Source of the DNA: an uncultured Desulfohalobiaceae bacterium
Lineage (GTDB): Bacteria > Desulfobacterota > Desulfovibrionia > Desulfovibrionales > Desulfonatronovibrionaceae
Direction: 5' to 3'
Assembly (NCBI GenBank): GCA_913055195.1
Contig: CAJXJU010000020.1
Location: forward strand, 1-9,880
Length of the DNA stretch: 9,880 nucleotides
In this document: piece after piece, positions 7,218 through 9,880 of the stretch
Numbering within the stretch: the stretch's first letter is position 1
How the letters are laid out: every line of letters begins with the position of its first letter
Position numbers and translations under genes: made by a program
Notes under the pieces: model-generated
What the model was told of the DNA's origin: nothing
The model's database searches: none
Seen by the model: only the letters and a program-made list of their open reading frames with translations

Positions 7218-9691
7218 GGAAGATTACACTCCTTAAAAATTTTGTTTATCCAGAAAACAAGTGGTTTTGAGCCTCTTACATTACCAATATCAAGATATAA
7301 ATACAAATATTCTTTGGCCCTTGTTACTGCAACATAAAAAAGATTTAAAAGTTCCTGTGCTTCCTGGCTGCGCTCTCTCTGCCTTAAAAGCTCAAGTTCT
7401 TCTGATATATCTTTTTTAAGCTGGATTAAATAATTTTTGTAAGTAGTTACAGGAGAGTAATTTTTGATGCGCCAATCCAGAAAAGGAATAAATACCACAG
7501 GAAATTCCAGGCCCTTTGCTTTATGAATGGTAAGAACTCTTACTGCATTTATATTTTCTGGAAATCCCACCTGTTCTTCCAGTCCACCTTGTTCCCAGAA
7601 TGTTAAATAATTGCCAAGGCCAGGGCCTGATTCTACCTCAAAATAATGGGTTACTTCAAGCAATCTTTCCACAAAAACTTTATGAGAAATAAGGTCGTTT
7701 TCTAACCGCTTTGATAGATTGGTTTTTTTTAATAAAATCTGGATGAGCTCATAAGGTGCCCTGCGATTAACAAGAGGTTTAAGTTCTTCTATTAAAGCAT
7801 CCAGCCTGGTTTTCCATATATCTATATCCTCTTTAATCCATAACTTATATAGTTCTTGTTCATCTCTGGGGCCCCAATCAAGTATTCCTGTGGACAAAAT
7901 TCCATAAAGCGCCCTTTGATCATCTGGCTCATAAAGGTAGGATAGGAAGCATAAAATGCCCTTTACTACTGAAGATACTTTTAATCTAAGGGCATTTTCT
8001 GTTATCACTGGAATCCCTTCCTGTATAAGCCAGGAAGATATTTCTTCTCCTGTGTCATGTTTTCGCACAAGAACAGCTATTTCAATTTGATCAGATTGTT
8101 TGCGCTTTTCCCATTCCAGTTTGATATTTTTCAGCAGGCTATTTTTAATTGCCTGCCTTGTTTCATCCTTTGAACCTGAGACCTGATAGATTTTTATATT
8201 GTTATTAATGTCAGTTGAATTTCTGGCTGGTATTTGTTTATAATCAGAAAATGCTGCTGCTACATTTTGAGCAAATTCTTTTTTTACATTATCTAAACTG
8301 TTATTTCCCAGTACCATTGATGATAAAGTTTTATATACTGTATCTTCATCAGCTAAAGGAGCAAAAATAGTATTAAAAAAATTAACCAGAGCAGGATGAG
8401 ATCTATAGTTAAATTGTAGAGTTTGTTCTTGAAAACTGTTTTTATCTATAAATGCAAAATATTTATTTTGAGAAAATACATCTTGAAACAGGTGCCAGTC
8501 TCCACCTCTCCAACGGTATATGGCCTGTTTTATATCGCCTACTAAAAATATAGTGCCACCTGATGAAGCTGACTCTTCAAGCAAAGGATACAGTGCTTCC
8601 CATTGCTGCCTTGATGTATCTTGAAACTCATCAAAGAGAAAATGGGTAAATTTAGAAGCAAAATGAGCATAAATAAGAGGCGGAATATCTTCTTCTTTTA
8701 TGACATCTAATATGGTGTCTGTCCACCAATCACTTCCTGGTGCAATGCCTTCTTGTTCGCATATTTTTTGAGATATCTTTTTTAGTTCTTTAAGTAGTGG
8801 AACATAACCGCTTACCCGTGATATAGCATTCATCAATTTCCACTCTTCTAACTTTTCTCTTAACCGTTTGCGAAGTTTATCTAATCTAGCCTTTTCTTCC
8901 TGGCTAACTCTGGCTTTCTTTTTAAAAATTTTTTCTATGTCTTTACTTAAAATAGATCTGTCTGATAATTTATCCACTTCAATATCAGGAGTTATACCCT
9001 TTATGAGATTTCCATTTAAAAATTGAGATAGAGATGCAATTTGAGTGCAAAATTCATCTTTGATATACTCTAATTGATTCTTCAGAGAGCTAATCTCAGC
9101 AAGGTTTATTGTTTCTATTTCATCATGAATTTTCGGTATTAGTTCTGTAAGTCTATATTTTAAAGCCGATTCTGGATAAAATCCTTTTTTTTGATCTATT
9201 TTTAAAAAGGTATCCAGTGCCTGTTCCCACAGAGTTTGATTATCTTCTAAATTTGCAAGAACCTTATCAAAAGCTGTGTCATATAGCTGTCTTGTCTCAA
9301 ATAGTACTGTTAAATCAGGTTTTATTCCTAATTCAAAAGATAGACCTTTGAGTATTGTAAAAAGAAGACTATCAATTGTCCTTACATAAAAATCAGAATA
9401 ATTTTGAAGGATTGTCTCAAGCCATGCTGTTGCCTCTTCAGGTGATAGAGATGTATCTTTAGCTAAATTTTGTCCGGCTTCTGTATTTAAGACAATTTCC
9501 TTTAAAAACCTGACTATTCTGTCCTTCATTTCCCAGGCAGCTTTATTGGTAAAGGTAATGGCAACTATTTTTCTTAAATTTTGAGGCCCCGGATATTTAA
9601 GCTTTTTGAGCAGCTTGAGGTATCTTAAAGCTAATTGGTAAGTCTTGCCTGAGCCGGCAGAAGCCTTTATACGGATAATTTCTGTTTTCAT
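7193..9691 (-). CDS. addA: UvrD/AddA-like superfamily 1 DNA helicase lacking its nuclease domain
   Basis: This is the predicted ATP-driven motor of the AddAB-type end-resection machine. All SF1A motifs are present in its 832 residues: ASAGSGKT (10-17, Walker A), ITFTNKAAWEMK (45-56, motif Ia), LFDEFQDT (352-359, Walker B), LVGDIKQAIYRWRGGD (383-398, motif III), LQFNYRSHP (425-433, motif IV), TIHKAKGLEFP (721-731, motif V) and YVAVTRAKEYLYL (786-798, motif VI, Arg791). The protein stops only about 40 residues after motif VI, where fused AddA/RecB proteins continue into a nuclease domain. That domain is encoded by the overlapping downstream frame. The start is supported by the Walker A lying at the extreme N-terminus, as is usual, and by an AGAGAG about nine bases upstream. 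It is the first gene of the minus-strand operon and is AT-rich. Confidence 0.93.
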   Translation of the reverse strand: MKTEIIRIKASAGSGKTYQLALRYLKLLKKLKYPGPQNLRKIVAITFTNKAAWEMKDRIVRFLKEIVLNTEAGQNLAKDTSLSPEEATAWLETILQNYSDFYVRTIDSLLFTILKGLSFELGIKPDLTVLFETRQLYDTAFDKVLANLEDNQTLWEQALDTFLKIDQKKGFYPESALKYRLTELIPKIHDEIETINLAEISSLKNQLEYIKDEFCTQIASLSQFLNGNLIKGITPDIEVDKLSDRSILSKDIEKIFKKKARVSQEEKARLDKLRKRLREKLEEWKLMNAISRVSGYVPLLKELKKISQKICEQEGIAPGSDWWTDTILDVIKEEDIPPLIYAHFASKFTHFLFDEFQDTSRQQWEALYPLLEESASSGGTIFLVGDIKQAIYRWRGGDWHLFQDVFSQNKYFAFIDKNSFQEQTLQFNYRSHPALVNFFNTIFAPLADEDTVYKTLSSMVLGNNSLDNVKKEFAQNVAAAFSDYKQIPARNSTDINNNIKIYQVSGSKDETRQAIKNSLLKNIKLEWEKRKQSDQIEIAVLVRKHDTGEEISSWLIQEGIPVITENALRLKVSSVVKGILCFLSYLYEPDDQRALYGILSTGILDWGPRDEQELYKLWIKEDIDIWKTRLDALIEELKPLVNRRAPYELIQILLKKTNLSKRLENDLISHKVFVERLLEVTHYFEVESGPGLGNYLTFWEQGGLEEQVGFPENINAVRVLTIHKAKGLEFPVVFIPFLDWRIKNYSPVTTYKNYLIQLKKDISEELELLRQRERSQEAQELLNLFYVAVTRAKEYLYLYLDIGNVRGSKPLVFWINKIFKECNLPCPIKHLQ
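7229..7234 (-). promoter_or_regulatory. Shine-Dalgarno for the small nuclease, inside the helicase gene
   Basis: On the minus strand AAGGAG precedes the small-nuclease ATG (7217) by 11 bases, within the helicase coding sequence. It makes separate initiation a plausible route to the second protein. No classical X XXY YYZ slippery heptamer lies in the usable overlap. Confidence 0.55.
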
Positions 9692-9747
9692 ATTACACTC
9701 TCTTTGCGGGCGTATTTTCTATTTTGACTGCTTTTTAAGTTTGAAAG

Positions 9748-9753
9748 ATTATA
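9748..9753 (-). promoter_or_regulatory. Candidate -10 element for the addAB operon
   Basis: The minus strand reads TATAAT here, a perfect sigma-70 -10 hexamer, giving a start near 9741 and a leader of about 50 nt. The hexamer 17 bases upstream (TTCATG) matches the -35 consensus at only three positions. The promoter is therefore uncertain, though it is well placed ahead of the helicase gene. Confidence 0.4.
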
Positions 9754-9806
9754 ATTAGATTACTTGCGAACATGAAGCGCGGGAAAATGGCGGTCTGGAG
9801 GACTGA

Positions 9807-9827
9807 ATTATTACATTACCTATTACA
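9807..9827. repeat. Three close copies of ATTAC
   Basis: ATTAC occurs three times within about 20 bases upstream of the addAB promoter (GTAAT on the operon strand). It could be a small iteron-like binding site or simple AT-rich coincidence. Confidence 0.2.
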
Positions 9828-9831
9828 GAGT

Positions 9832-9870
9832 CGCCTGCAAAAAGTAAATTTTTCCGTGCGGGGACAGGCG
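9832..9870. repeat. Inverted-repeat element with right copy of CGCCTGCAAA
   Basis: CGCCTG (9832-9837) and CAGGCG (9865-9870) form a perfect 6-bp outer stem. Inside are an AAAAA/TTTTT inverted pair and a tiny CCG-TG-CGG hairpin. The segment is more GC-rich than the neighbouring operon and looks like a REP-like or other dispersed extragenic element, possibly cut by the window edge. The first ten bases repeat the word found at 3797-3806. No tRNA or known riboswitch fold was recognised in it. Confidence 0.35.
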
Positions 9871-9880
9871 AACAGCGATA

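Noticed and set aside
9724..9755. Plus-strand promoter TTGACT ... TATAAT upstream of the right-edge open frame
   Set aside because: The spacer to TATAAT is 20 bases, too long for a standard promoter, and the downstream gene is itself doubtful.

Overview
The window carries seven well-supported protein genes and one doubtful gene fragment at the left edge. The gene set (an NtrC-type sigma-54 activator, a probable sigma-54 promoter, moderately low GC, an AddAB-like pair of the 'UvrD helicase plus PD-(D/E)XK nuclease' type) fits a Gram-negative bacterium. It most resembles a sulfate reducer of the Desulfovibrionales / deltaproteobacterial type. That assignment is inference from gene style, not from a marker gene.

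Region 1 (about 95-2601, + strand) is a compact run of three genes. They encode an NtrC-family response regulator (REC, AAA+ and Fis-type HTH domains), a CinA C-terminal-type nicotinamide-nucleotide amidase (PncC), and an RNA 2',3'-cyclic phosphodiesterase (ThpR/LigT). cinA and thpR are one base apart and almost certainly co-translated. The regulator ends 43 nt before the preferred cinA start.

Region 2 (2602-3794) holds two divergent genes. On the minus strand is a 152-residue protein of unknown function. On the plus strand is a Sua5/YrdC/YciO-family threonylcarbamoyl-AMP synthase (TsaC-like), used in t6A tRNA modification. The gap between them contains a strong match to a sigma-54 (-24/-12) promoter firing toward the unknown gene, plus two short palindromes.

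Region 3 (3830-9691, minus strand) is a tightly packed, visibly more AT-rich three-gene operon. It encodes a double-strand-break end-processing machine of the AddAB/RecBCD class. The order of transcription is an SF1 UvrD/AddA-like helicase (832 aa), a small stand-alone PD-(D/E)XK nuclease (181 aa), and an AddB-like nuclease with an apparently motor-dead N-terminal half and an iron-sulfur-type cysteine set (946 aa). The small nuclease looks like the C-terminal domain that is normally fused to AddA. It overlaps the helicase gene by 25 nt in the -1 frame and has its own Shine-Dalgarno. AddA therefore appears to be split into a motor polypeptide and a nuclease polypeptide. This is the most unusual feature of the window.

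The right end (9692-9880) holds a candidate promoter for the AddAB operon and a GC-richer segment with inverted repeats. One 10-bp word in it, CGCCTGCAAA, also occurs just past the other end of the operon. No tRNA, rRNA, CRISPR array, IS element or integrase is visible.
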